Origin: an uncultured Desulfobulbaceae bacterium
GTDB lineage: Bacteria; Desulfobacterota; Desulfobulbia; Desulfobulbales; BM004
DNA: 41,235 nucleotides
Assembly: GCA_947259115.1 (NCBI GenBank)
Contig: CAMYKS010000010.1
Location: forward strand, 1-41,235
Direction: 5' to 3'
The notes under the pieces were generated by a model. That model saw nothing but the letters and a program-made list of their open reading frames with translations, was not told the origin of the DNA and made no database searches. A program made the translations under genes and the position numbers. Shown here one piece after another: positions 8,494 through 17,062 of the stretch (position 1 is its first letter; each line of letters opens with the position of its first letter).

Positions 8494-9663
8494 ATGAACA
8501 TCAACTTACAGACATTTTTAGGGATACTGATATTTTTTTCCATTACCCTCTGTCCGGCGTTTGCCCAAGGCAAGGCTGCCCGGATCGAAGGTATTATTTT
8601 GTCAGCCGAAGGGCCCCTTGAAGGTGCCACTGTATACGCTTATCCCGACTTTTCCTCACTTGCTGAAGATGCCAACCGATTTGAGTCAAAGGAGGGCGAA
8701 AAGCCCGGGCAATTCCAGCTTGAACTTCCATCAGGCACTTACTACCTGGTTGCCCGTGGGAGTTTACTTGGCAAAAACATGTTTGCCTACCATGGTTTAA
8801 ATCCGGTATCCCTTAACGAGGATTACCGCTGGCTTCCTTTTTTTGCCGTTGAGTCAGGTGAGCCGGCATATAAAGATGGCCCCCAGGGTATCGGGGGAAC
8901 TGTAAGGTACAAGGGGCACCCCCTTGCTGGAGGTGCGGTTTCTGCTTACCCGGTGTCGGAATCCAGCTTCCGCGGCATGGGGTTGCTGTCAAATACCCTG
9001 GATGAGAGCGGCCGTTTCTGGTTCGACCTTGAACAGGGACAATACGTCATAGTTGCCAGAAAACGCTTGGGCAGCAGCAATATGGGACCACTCAGAAAGG
9101 GTGATTTTTTCTGCTACCCTGAAGCCAATCCGCTGCATGTTGTAGTTGCAAAGTCTACTGAAATTGCAATTTCCTGTTATCCGCGGGACGATATTGAAGC
9201 ATTTCTGGAAAACAGTGAACTGGACCCCAGGGGCAGAAGGCAACCGAACCGCAGGACAGCTTCCATGTGGGATACGCAGATCGAGGATGCGAGCAGGATA
9301 CGTCAGGAGATGATGCTTCGACAGCCTACAACGGTGTCCGGCACTGTCAGGGAAATTTCCGGAGAGCCGGCAGGGGGCTTGTATGTAACGGCCTATCCGG
9401 CGGAACAATTCCCCCTCTTCCAGATGTTTGTCATCCGCCTGATTACGGACCATATGGCTAAAACCGACGAAAACGGCAGGTACACCCTTGATCTGGAGGC
9501 CGGCAAAACATACTACCTGGTGGCCCGGGAAAAAATCGGGGAAGCTCCTGATCACCCTGAACTCTACGGCCTCTTTGAAGGCAACGCCAATCACAGCATC
9601 ACGGCAGGACCGGGTATTGACAGTTCACCGGTCGATATCACGGTGGAACGGATAATGCCGTGA
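8494..9663 (+). CDS. Secreted carboxypeptidase-regulatory-like (Ig-fold) repeat protein
   Basis: 389 residues. Signal peptide ~1-25 (ends CPAFAQG). Three copies of a CarboxypepD_reg-like beta-sandwich lie at ~29-125, ~130-230 and ~280-375. Each contains a G.V/A.AYP strand and a GxYxLxLxxGxYYLVAR strand (for example QFQLELPSGTYYLVARG and RYTLDLEAGKTYYLVARE). Such domains bind carbohydrate or protein partners outside the cytoplasm; no enzyme domain is fused. It precedes a beta-helix lipoprotein gene, and a homologous Ig-fold gene (24455-25210) is coupled to a double beta-helix gene, so the two families probably work together. A G-rich octamer array starts right after the stop. Function is unknown. 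Confidence 0.8.
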   Translation: MNINLQTFLGILIFFSITLCPAFAQGKAARIEGIILSAEGPLEGATVYAYPDFSSLAEDANRFESKEGEKPGQFQLELPSGTYYLVARGSLLGKNMFAYHGLNPVSLNEDYRWLPFFAVESGEPAYKDGPQGIGGTVRYKGHPLAGGAVSAYPVSESSFRGMGLLSNTLDESGRFWFDLEQGQYVIVARKRLGSSNMGPLRKGDFFCYPEANPLHVVVAKSTEIAISCYPRDDIEAFLENSELDPRGRRQPNRRTASMWDTQIEDASRIRQEMMLRQPTTVSGTVREISGEPAGGLYVTAYPAEQFPLFQMFVIRLITDHMAKTDENGRYTLDLEAGKTYYLVAREKIGEAPDHPELYGLFEGNANHSITAGPGIDSSPVDITVERIMP

Positions 9664-9666
9664 TAG

Positions 9667-9720
9667 AAAAGGGAAAAAGGGGACAAGGGGACATGGGGAC
9701 AAGGGGAAAAGGGGACAAGG
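9667..9720 (+). repeat. G-rich octamer array A1 (GGGGACAA-like), G-quadruplex candidate
   Basis: Five GGGG runs (9679, 9687, 9695, 9703, 9711) are separated by exactly four bases (ACAA, ACAT, ACAA, AAAA), giving a strict 8-base period. The array starts a few bases after the TGA of the Ig-fold gene and lies in the spacer before the beta-helix lipoprotein gene, on the coding strand. Confidence 0.85.
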
Positions 9721-9795
9721 AAAAGATTATAATCGGGTGTACAATAAGCAAAATTATTTTTTCACTCACTCCCGCTCATACATAAAACATACAGC

Positions 9796-10725
9796 ATGCT
9801 GAGAACACTAAACCTAACACTAATTATCCTTCTCCTCCTGACCTCCTGTGCCGGCCGGAAGGTTGAGACTTCCTCTTTGCCCCTGAAGTACCACGACCAT
9901 GTGATACATGAAGATACTGTCTGGTCCGGCGAGGTGCTCATTGAAGGAGTTGTCATGGTGAGTCGTCAGGCCACGCTCACAATCAAGCCCGGGACAGAGA
10001 TACGTTTTAAGAAAATCGACCGTAACAATGACGGTATCGGCGACTCTGAGATACGGGTGCTTGGTCGTGTGCTGGCGGAAGGCCAGCCTGATTCCCACAT
10101 TCTTTTTGAATCGGCAGAGAAAAACCCCGGCCCCATGGACTGGTCCTACCTTCTTATCTTTGCCTCCGGCAAAAAGAGCTTCATGGACTACTGCCGTTTC
10201 CGGCACGCATTTTCCGGAGTACAGGTACATTTTTCAACCGCCTCCATTTCCAATTCATTGTTTGAAAAAAATAATGAGGGTGTACGTTTCGGGCGCACCA
10301 GGCTTTCAATTAAACAAAACCTGTTCAGGAACAACGACGTAGGTATTCGGTTTACCCGCATGGAGGGTCCTGTCATCATTACTCAAAATGAAATTTCTGC
10401 AAACAGGATAGGAATATTTCTGGTCCCCTCGGGCCAGAACATCCAGGATTTCTTCGAACCTGACCGCAGCGGCAAACCATGGAATACAGGCAGGCTCCTC
10501 GTTACTGAAAATAATATTTACAACAACTCCCTGTACAACCTTTCATTGGGAGAAAAACAGCTCTGGGATCTTGATGTCACCGGAAACTGGTGGGGCAGCC
10601 GGGACCCGAAATTAATCATGCAGGGAATTTTTGATAAAGACTCTGACCCGGAACTTGGCAAAGCTCTTTTTATGCCCTATGCTGACAAACCCTTTGCTGA
10701 TGCAGGAAAAAAAAATGACAAATGA
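9796..10725 (+). CDS. Right-handed beta-helix (NosD-like) lipoprotein
   Basis: 309 residues. The signal MLRTLNLTLIILLLLTSC ends in an LTSC lipobox, so it is probably outer-membrane anchored. Residues ~35-75 form the family N-cap (TVWSGEVLIEGVV...ATLTIKPGTEIRFKK). Parallel beta-helix coils follow (short repeats such as ISNSLFEKNNEGVRFGR and ITQNEISANRIGIFL). The end has a conserved signature, GNWWG...IFDKDSDPELG...PY. The same N-cap and C-terminal signature recur in 21131-22132 and 25207-27675, so these are three paralogs. NosD/CASH folds bind or process carbohydrates or act as scaffolds; no catalytic residues stand out. It is preceded by the Ig-fold gene and the A1 array. Confidence 0.82.
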   Translation: MLRTLNLTLIILLLLTSCAGRKVETSSLPLKYHDHVIHEDTVWSGEVLIEGVVMVSRQATLTIKPGTEIRFKKIDRNNDGIGDSEIRVLGRVLAEGQPDSHILFESAEKNPGPMDWSYLLIFASGKKSFMDYCRFRHAFSGVQVHFSTASISNSLFEKNNEGVRFGRTRLSIKQNLFRNNDVGIRFTRMEGPVIITQNEISANRIGIFLVPSGQNIQDFFEPDRSGKPWNTGRLLVTENNIYNNSLYNLSLGEKQLWDLDVTGNWWGSRDPKLIMQGIFDKDSDPELGKALFMPYADKPFADAGKKNDK

Positions 10726-10766
10726 CAGGTTGCAAGTAAAGAGTTTTATCTGCACCTGGAGTAATC

Positions 10767-12038
10767 ATGGAAACCGTCCCCTTGACCCCTGGTGTCAATC
10801 GTCGTCAGTATCGTATGACGACAAACCTTGAATCCTTGGCCCCTTCTAATATGCAACCGAAACCGACCACATCCCTAACCGCTGAGAGGCCGGCCCTGAT
10901 CATCGAGTATACCGACCCTGTCGAAGGCTTCAAAGGGTGGCTTGTCCGTGACCGCATATACCACCGGATGTGTGCAGGAGGCATGCGGGTGCAGACAGGA
11001 CTCACCTGCGAAAAACTTACCTGCATGGCCCGCAACATGACCTGCAAAATGCGGATTGCAGGCATACGGGTTGACGGTGCCAAGAGCGGCATAGATTATG
11101 ATCCCCAGGCACCGGGAAAATCAGAGGCTGTTGCCCGCTTTCTCCGGGCCATTAAGCCCTACGTTGAAACAACATATTCCATGGGCCCGGATCTCAACAT
11201 GGAAATGGAAGAACTTGAAAATATTGCCGGGGGTATAGGGATCCCTTCCGTTAAAATGGCCATTGCCAGAGCCCAGGGGTGGGAACTTGCCTATTATCTT
11301 GAGCGCAGTTCGATTCTGCAGGAAGAGGAACATGGCTGGTCTGTGGGGAGGTTGCGGGCCGGCTACGGTCTGGCTGCTGCTGTTCTTGCAGTGCTGCATT
11401 TCACTAATATTGAAAACTCTGAAGCCACTGTAGCCATCCAGGGTTTCGGCACCCTGGCCAAGGCCTGTGCGTCCCGTCTTCATAGTGCCGGTGTCAAGAT
11501 AATGGCCATTGCGGATATTGAAAAATGTCTCGTGGCAACCCATGGGCAGGGGCTGGATATTCCGAAATTGCTGCTCACCTCCGGTCCTCTTCTGGAAGTT
11601 AAAGGTTTGGATGACATAACGGTCAAACCATCAGCTGCAGTCACTGCGGCACATTGTGATGTTTTGGTTCCAGCGGCTGTTGAAAATTCCATCTCAGCTG
11701 ACATGGCTTCGGCGCTGCAGGTAAAAGCTGTTGTTCCGGGAGCAAATCTTGCCGTCCCCTCTGTTAGTTCGAATATCCTCCAAAACAGGTCAATTATTGT
11801 ACTGCCTGACTTTCTGCCGGGCTGCGGAGGCTCCCTATCAATGGAGGGGCTCTTTGGGCCTGTCCATCACCCCAGTGCCGGGGCTGTCCTGCAGCATATT
11901 GACCAGAAGATGTTTGCCATTGTCTCAGAAGTATTACAGAAAAGCGCCACAGAAAATATCTCGCCCACTACAGCAGCTTTTAAATTATGCCATGAGGAAA
12001 AATCCCTACCCGGCACGCGCCCATATGGCCAGCCCTGA
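10767..12038 (+). CDS. Glu/Leu/Phe/Val dehydrogenase-family enzyme
   Basis: 423 residues from the ATG at 10767. Family features: GGMRV and MTCKM with the substrate-binding lysine, then the GAKSG loop in which GDHs have GGAKGG and the catalytic lysine; GPDLNM with the conserved Asp; a Rossmann motif (VAIQGFGTLAKACASRL); and DVLVPAAVENSI, as in DILIPAALENQI. The reaction expected is NAD(P)-dependent oxidative deamination of an amino acid, or the reverse. The sequence is divergent, so the substrate is uncertain. GGAG lies five bases before ATG 10767, but the first ~28 codons read through a dispersed palindrome and octamer-like repeats; ATG 10851 (395 aa) is an alternative start without an SD. 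Two ASL-family lyases lie downstream on the same strand, hinting at amino-acid or dicarboxylate metabolism. Confidence 0.8.
   Translation: METVPLTPGVNRRQYRMTTNLESLAPSNMQPKPTTSLTAERPALIIEYTDPVEGFKGWLVRDRIYHRMCAGGMRVQTGLTCEKLTCMARNMTCKMRIAGIRVDGAKSGIDYDPQAPGKSEAVARFLRAIKPYVETTYSMGPDLNMEMEELENIAGGIGIPSVKMAIARAQGWELAYYLERSSILQEEEHGWSVGRLRAGYGLAAAVLAVLHFTNIENSEATVAIQGFGTLAKACASRLHSAGVKIMAIADIEKCLVATHGQGLDIPKLLLTSGPLLEVKGLDDITVKPSAAVTAAHCDVLVPAAVENSISADMASALQVKAVVPGANLAVPSVSSNILQNRSIIVLPDFLPGCGGSLSMEGLFGPVHHPSAGAVLQHIDQKMFAIVSEVLQKSATENISPTTAAFKLCHEEKSLPGTRPYGQP
10775..10848 (-). repeat. Degenerate octamer array A2 interrupted by a palindrome
   Basis: On the minus strand this reads as AAGGGGCC AAGGATTC AAGG (10848-10823) and CAAGGGGA (about 10786-10778), the same 8-base family as the other arrays. 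The two parts flank a palindrome copy at 10793-10826. It overlaps the putative N-terminal extension of the dehydrogenase gene. Confidence 0.55.
10793..10826. repeat. REP-like palindrome, copy 1
   Basis: Perfect arms GTCGTCA / TGACGAC around an 8-base loop, embedded in a TGTCAATCGTCGT...ACGACAAA context that recurs at 13977-14013, 34404-34438 and 34475-34514. Confidence 0.7.
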
Positions 12039-12117
12039 GGCCGGCTTATTCCTCTTGTTGCATTTCCGATCCAATGCTTGATATAACCTGGACCTATATA
12101 ACAATATTCAACCAATT

Positions 12118-13830
12118 TTGGTCCGGATTCAGCAGGAATTACCTACAAGAAAAAACCCGCTCACTAAAATGGCTGCCATAAATCACTCCACAATGCAATT
12201 AAAGGCACTACCGGTGCTTTTCATTTTTTTCCTGGCAGGCCTTATTTTTCTTGTCTATTCCAGCAATTTGGACGGACCGTTTATTTTTGACGATTCCCGC
12301 ATCCAGAACAATCCGCAACTCCACGTTACAGATCTTTCCCTGCATAACCTTATCAAGGCAGGGTTTGAAAGTTCGCCAAAGACAAGGCCTGTGGCTTATA
12401 TCTCCTTTGCCTTGAATTATTATTTCCACGATTTCCAGACCCAAGGATATCACCTGGTAAATATCTGTATCCATGCATTGGCGGCAATCCTTTTGTTTCT
12501 GCTCATCAGAACCACCTTGGGTCTGGAGCCGCTGCGCGCAAAATACGGTCCACATACCTGGCTGCCTTTCGCAGCAGCACTGATATGGGCCGTGCATCCC
12601 CTGCAGACCCAGTCGGTATCCTACATCATCCAGCGCATGAACAGTTTATCGGCAATGTTCTATATCATGTCTGTATATCTGTATGCCAGGGGAAGACTTG
12701 CCTCAGTCCCTGGAAGAAAGTGGCTTTTAGTCAGCGGCGCCGTCCTTGCGGGTCTCCTTGCCCTCGGGTCCAAAGAGACAGCCGCCACCCTGCCTTTTTT
12801 TATTTTTCTCTATGAATGGTTTTTCTTTCAAGACATGGATTTCATCTGGCTGAAGCGCCAGGTAATACCCGGCTCTTTGGCCTTGCTTGCTTTTATGCTC
12901 CTGGTGCTGCTTTATCTTGGCACCAATCCCCTGGAAACTATTACGGTGAGTTACTCCAACCGTGAATTCACCCTTTCCCAGAGGCTCCTGACTGAACCCA
13001 GGATCGTGGTTTTTTATATAAGCCTCGTGCTTTTTCCTTATCCCGGACGCTTGAACCTTGACCATCACATAATACCCTCCACTGGTTTTTTTTCCCCAAC
13101 TGCAACCATAATCTCTGCCATGATTTTGCTGTTTCTGGTCATAGCAGCTCTTGCTTCAGCAAAAAAACAGAGACTGACTTCCTTCTGTCTCATCTGGTTT
13201 TTAGGAAACCTTGTTATCGAGTCCTCTTTCCTTGGACTGGAACTTATTTTTGAACACCGCAACTATCTTCCTTCCATGATGTTGGTGCTTCTGGTATTAA
13301 CTCTTATCCTGCCTATTCTGAAACATTCGTGGCTAAAAATTGTTTTTCTCTGTTTAGTTGTGCTAACGTTATCTGTCTGGACTTTTGAACGCAACAGAGC
13401 CTGGAACGACAGGATATCGATTTGGGGAGACAGTGCGGCAAAGTCCCCGGCAAAAGCCCGACCGCACAACAATTTTGGCGTCGCCTTGAAAGACAAGGGC
13501 CGACTTGACTCGGCAACTGGAAACTTCAAACAAACCATACTGCTTGACCCGAAATTCACCGAGGCATATAATAATCTGGGCAATACCTATATGCTTCTAG
13601 GAAAGTATGATGAAGCTTTACATTATTACAGAAGGGGTCTAGATATTAGCCCCGAAAACCCATTAATCCATGTAAACCTGGCAAATACACTTGTTAAACA
13701 TTGGGAGCTTGAAGAGGCATTGCTCCATTATGGTGAAGCACTTCGCCTTAATCCTGATTACGAAGAAGCGCATCTGAATTTTTTGAGCACCCGACGCATG
13801 ATTGAAGCAAGGAAATTACGGAGACAGTAA
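12118..13830 (+). CDS. Polytopic GT-C-like membrane protein with C-terminal TPRs (TMTC-like)
   Basis: Up to 570 residues. About ten transmembrane helices lie between residues ~27 and ~425, the first being ALPVLFIFFLAGLIFLVYSS. An Asp-Asp motif (FIFDDSRI, ~57-64) in the first loop is typical of GT-C lipid-linked glycosyltransferases. The C-terminal ~130 residues hold three TPR units (for example AYNNLGNTYMLLGKYDEAL and NPLIHVNLANTL). This matches the bacterial TMTC/O-mannosyltransferase-like family, so transfer of a sugar from a polyprenyl carrier to secreted proteins is expected but unproven. Secreted proteins are plentiful nearby. The start is unsure: the frame opens at TTG 12118, with ATGs at 12169 and 12193, none with a good SD; 12169 or 12193 seem more likely. 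Confidence 0.8.
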   Translation: MVRIQQELPTRKNPLTKMAAINHSTMQLKALPVLFIFFLAGLIFLVYSSNLDGPFIFDDSRIQNNPQLHVTDLSLHNLIKAGFESSPKTRPVAYISFALNYYFHDFQTQGYHLVNICIHALAAILLFLLIRTTLGLEPLRAKYGPHTWLPFAAALIWAVHPLQTQSVSYIIQRMNSLSAMFYIMSVYLYARGRLASVPGRKWLLVSGAVLAGLLALGSKETAATLPFFIFLYEWFFFQDMDFIWLKRQVIPGSLALLAFMLLVLLYLGTNPLETITVSYSNREFTLSQRLLTEPRIVVFYISLVLFPYPGRLNLDHHIIPSTGFFSPTATIISAMILLFLVIAALASAKKQRLTSFCLIWFLGNLVIESSFLGLELIFEHRNYLPSMMLVLLVLTLILPILKHSWLKIVFLCLVVLTLSVWTFERNRAWNDRISIWGDSAAKSPAKARPHNNFGVALKDKGRLDSATGNFKQTILLDPKFTEAYNNLGNTYMLLGKYDEALHYYRRGLDISPENPLIHVNLANTLVKHWELEEALLHYGEALRLNPDYEEAHLNFLSTRRMIEARKLRRQ

Positions 13831-14039
13831 CTTCATCAGTCAGGAGTGAGATGCAGATGATTTGAAAAATGGAGTAATGGAATTATCGAATAAGTTATCT
13901 ATAACTTCAGCTCATTTTAAACTTTAGCACTTGAGGCATTTATGCCCCCATGGGGGGTACTTATAACTTTCGTTCACTTTTGTCGTTATACAAAAATTAA
14001 CGACGATTGACAGTCACTTTTTCTACCAAGGACATCGCC
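13831..14039. repeat. Spacer built of dispersed repeats
   Basis: This spacer holds a half-site GCACTTGAGGCATTTATGCC (13927-13946), related to the inverted repeat at 34143-34255. A CCCCCATGGGGGG palindrome follows it, then palindrome copy 2 (13977-14013, reverse orientation relative to copy 1). The lyase gene starts right after. Confidence 0.55.
13977..14013. repeat. REP-like palindrome, copy 2 (reverse orientation)
   Basis: Arms TGTCGTTA and TAACGACG flank an AT-rich loop. On the minus strand it reads CTGTCAATCGTCGTTA...TAACGACAA, matching copy 1. It covers a possible TTG start (14007) for the next gene, which argues for the downstream ATG at 14040. Confidence 0.7.
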
Positions 14040-15419
14040 ATGCCCGCACATCCCATAGATTTTCAGATCCAGGCCGGTTTTTACTCCACCCCGGAGCTTA
14101 CCAATATCTTTGATGAAAAAACCAGGATAGGCCGCTGGCTGCACATTGAGGCGACCCTCGCACAGGTGCAGGGAGAACTTGGCATTATCCCGCAGCAGGC
14201 GGCAGAAGAGATTGTGCGAAAATCAAGACTTGAAAATCTTGATATTGCAAAAATTGCCAAGGAATACGAACAGAGCCGCAACTCCCTCGTTCCGGTAATC
14301 AGGGCCCTGAAACAGGTTTGCGAAGAAGGCTGGTGTGAATTCGTGCATTATGGCGTCACAACCCAGGATGTTCTCGATACCGCCCAGATACTCGAGCAGA
14401 AAGAGGCCCTGGCTATACTATACCGGGACCTCAGAAAACTTGAAGAGTTGCTCATTGGACTGGCACTAAAACATCGAGATACTCCCATGATCGGCAGAAC
14501 CCATGGCCAGCAGGCCCTGCCCATGACCTTTGGACTCAAGGTTTCCATCTGGACAGCTGAAATACGGCGCCATATTGAAAGGCTCCTGTCATTGGGACCG
14601 CGCCTTTTTGTCATTCAGCTGAGCGGTGCAGTTGGAACCATGGCTGCCCTTGGTCCCCAGGCACGGAAAGTTGCCGGCATGACCGCTGAAAGACTCGGCC
14701 TTGCCACCACCCAGCCCAACTGGCACACATCGCGTGACACCATAGCAGAGGCCGCTGCTGTCTGCGGCCTTATCTGTGCAACCCTTGAAAAGATTGCTTC
14801 TGAAATTGTCCAGCTTTCCAAAACCGAGATCGGCGAAGTGGCTGAAGTCGCCCCAGACCAGGCGCAAAGCAGCAGCACCATGCCCCACAAGAAAAATCCT
14901 GTTATCAGCCAGCGTATTGCGGTTCTGTCCAGGCACGCCAGGGCTTTAGTCGGTGTAGTGATGGATAGCATGGTGCACGAACACGAGCGTGATGCCAGGG
15001 CTTTGTGGTCCGAATGGCTTGCCATCCCGCAAATTGCAATCTATAGCGGTACAGCCCTGCACTACCTCATATCAGTTATTGAGCATCTTGATGTTCGCAC
15101 TGATCGGATGCTGGAAAACCTTTATCGCCAGAAGGAACTGGTTGTTTCTGAATGGCTTCTCTTCCAGCTGGCAAAAAAGATGGGCAAATCCCGGGCCCAG
15201 GAAAAAGTGCAGGATTTAATAAAACTTCTGCAGGGAGGCAACCGAATTTTTAAGGATATTCTGCTTGAGGATCCTGATATTGGTCCGTTTATTGCAAAAG
15301 AAAACCTTGAGTACCTTGACAAACCGGAGCGCTACTGCGGGTTGGCAGCAGAAATTGTTGATGAAACACTCCGAGAAATTAAAACAAAGCGACAACATGA
15401 TCCCAAGGATATAGGGTAA
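14040..15419 (+). CDS. Adenylosuccinate lyase / CMLE-family lyase, paralog 1
   Basis: 459 residues from ATG 14040, chosen because AAGGA lies seven bases upstream. Fumarase/aspartase-superfamily motifs are intact: VTTQDVLDTA, GRTHGQQALP with the catalytic His, and the mobile catalytic loop SSSTMPHKKNP. The stretch SGAVGTMAALG...WHTSRD resembles 3-carboxy-cis,cis-muconate cycloisomerase (PcaB/CMLE) as much as PurB. The family performs beta-elimination of fumarate from succinyl-adducts or the related cycloisomerisation. No purine or protocatechuate genes are nearby, so the substrate is open. The stop overlaps the start of a second paralog (TAATG), indicating translational coupling. The active site forms at subunit interfaces, so the two products could form a mixed tetramer. 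Confidence 0.88.
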   Translation: MPAHPIDFQIQAGFYSTPELTNIFDEKTRIGRWLHIEATLAQVQGELGIIPQQAAEEIVRKSRLENLDIAKIAKEYEQSRNSLVPVIRALKQVCEEGWCEFVHYGVTTQDVLDTAQILEQKEALAILYRDLRKLEELLIGLALKHRDTPMIGRTHGQQALPMTFGLKVSIWTAEIRRHIERLLSLGPRLFVIQLSGAVGTMAALGPQARKVAGMTAERLGLATTQPNWHTSRDTIAEAAAVCGLICATLEKIASEIVQLSKTEIGEVAEVAPDQAQSSSTMPHKKNPVISQRIAVLSRHARALVGVVMDSMVHEHERDARALWSEWLAIPQIAIYSGTALHYLISVIEHLDVRTDRMLENLYRQKELVVSEWLLFQLAKKMGKSRAQEKVQDLIKLLQGGNRIFKDILLEDPDIGPFIAKENLEYLDKPERYCGLAAEIVDETLREIKTKRQHDPKDIG

Positions 15420-16876
15420 TGGTCTGTAAATCTTTACGAAGTCATATCGTTGATTCCAGGTTCTACAGGTCGGGGTACAGCACCGAAGAATCACGGAGAA
15501 TATTCTGTGATTTCAGGAGGCTGCAGCGCTGGCTGGATGTAGAAACCGCTCTGGCCAAAAGCCAGGCAACCCTTGGCATCATCCCTCTTTCAGCATCTGA
15601 AGAACTTAGCCAGACTGCAAAGCTAACTCAGCTTGATCTCCACGAGATCCGTTCTTCCATTTCAAGCACAGGGCATTCTTTAATGCCGCTTCTTTCCGCC
15701 TGGCAAAAGACAACCTCACCTGAATCCGCAAGCTATGCACATTTCGGCGCCACCACCCAGGACATCCAGGACACTGCGCAATCACTTGAAATAAAGGAAG
15801 TTTTGGCCATTGTGGAACGTGACCTCTGCCAGATCATCAAGGAACTGATCGTACTGGCAAGGCGGACGCGTTCCCTTGTCATGGTAGGGAGAAGCCATGG
15901 ACAGCATGCCCTGCCGACAACCATGGGGCTTAAGGTGGCAGTCTGGCTCGACGAAATGCTGCGCAACGGCGAAAGACTAAGAGAGTGTAAAAAAAGAGTC
16001 CTGGTAAGCCAGCTTTTTGGTGGAGTTGGGACCATGGCTGCATTCGGAGACCGGAGCTTTGAACTCCTGGCGGAATTTTCCAAAAGGCTCAAGCTTTCTG
16101 CACCGCGCACCGCCTGGCATGCATCCAGGGACAGGGTGGCGGAACTGCTGTCATTCATGGCTATCCTGGCCGGCACCCTTGGGAAAATAGCCAATGAGAT
16201 ATGCCAGCTGGCCCGCAACGAAATATGTGAACTTGAGGAACCTTTCCACATTGGCAAAATCGGCAGTTCAACCATGCCGCATAAACGCAACCCGGAGCTC
16301 TGTGAACAGATCGTTGTCCTGTCAAAATTAATCAAAAACCAGGCAAGCTCCGGATTTGACGGGCTGATAAATGAGCATGAGCGCGATTACCGTGGGGTCA
16401 GGCTTGAATGGGTCTCCATACCCGAATCATCCGTCATGCTTTGCAGTGCTTTAAGCCTCGTCAAAGCCATTTTAAAAAATCTTATAATCCACGAAAATCA
16501 TATTGCGGCAAATCTTGAAAAGTCAGCTTGCCACGTATCCACTGAAGCCTTAATGTTTGGTCTGTGCAGCAAAACAGGCAAACAAAAGGCTTACCAACTC
16601 CTCTATGACCTGTCCATGAAGGCTTACTCATCCAATGAGCCTTTTCAGAAATTAGTGATGGAAAATCCTGAAATTGCGGGCCAGTTCACTCCCGATGAGC
16701 TTACCGAGCTCTTAAAGCCTGAAAATCATATCGGCATGGCGCCAAAAATAACTGAAAGAACGATTATTTCGGCTGAAGAATGGCTTGCCGCATCCAGGCC
16801 GGAGGATCTTTCTGATAACACCTGTCCCCTGGCAGACAAAAACATGGAATGCACCCTGCGCATGGAGGCCGGCTGA
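15419..16876 (+). CDS. Adenylosuccinate lyase / CMLE-family lyase, paralog 2
   Basis: 485 residues, starting in a TAATG overlap with paralog 1. Catalytic motifs are also intact: ATTQDIQDTA, GRSHGQHALP and GSSTMPHKRNP, with GGVGTMAAFG and WHASRDR. It is clearly homologous to its neighbour but diverged, with a longer C-terminal tail (after ~450) containing two cysteines (NTCPLADKNMECTL). Because both copies keep the catalytic residues, neither is an obvious dead subunit. Two coupled lyases downstream of an amino-acid-dehydrogenase-like gene suggest a dedicated pathway making or breaking an aspartate/fumarate-derived adduct; this is inference from context only. Confidence 0.86.
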   Translation: MVCKSLRSHIVDSRFYRSGYSTEESRRIFCDFRRLQRWLDVETALAKSQATLGIIPLSASEELSQTAKLTQLDLHEIRSSISSTGHSLMPLLSAWQKTTSPESASYAHFGATTQDIQDTAQSLEIKEVLAIVERDLCQIIKELIVLARRTRSLVMVGRSHGQHALPTTMGLKVAVWLDEMLRNGERLRECKKRVLVSQLFGGVGTMAAFGDRSFELLAEFSKRLKLSAPRTAWHASRDRVAELLSFMAILAGTLGKIANEICQLARNEICELEEPFHIGKIGSSTMPHKRNPELCEQIVVLSKLIKNQASSGFDGLINEHERDYRGVRLEWVSIPESSVMLCSALSLVKAILKNLIIHENHIAANLEKSACHVSTEALMFGLCSKTGKQKAYQLLYDLSMKAYSSNEPFQKLVMENPEIAGQFTPDELTELLKPENHIGMAPKITERTIISAEEWLAASRPEDLSDNTCPLADKNMECTLRMEAG

Positions 16877-17062
16877 TGCTAAATTCGACTCAAGTTCAAA
16901 GTCCGGTTGTCGCATGGGAATGGCAGTGCAGTAAATTATACCACGTCAGGATGTTTTACACTGGTTCATTTATGATAAAATATAGTATAATGTAATATTA
17001 GGATCTGTTTTCGGGTAAACTTTGCCCGGCAATTTACTTTTTTTACACAAGAGGTTTTAGTC

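Noticed and set aside
8989..9594. 201-residue minus-strand frame
   Set aside because: Lies inside the Ig-fold repeat gene in antisense; no signal, motif or SD.
14040..16876. Fission or frameshift of a single lyase gene
   Set aside because: Each frame encodes a full-length lyase with all catalytic motifs, so this is a tandem duplication, not a broken gene.
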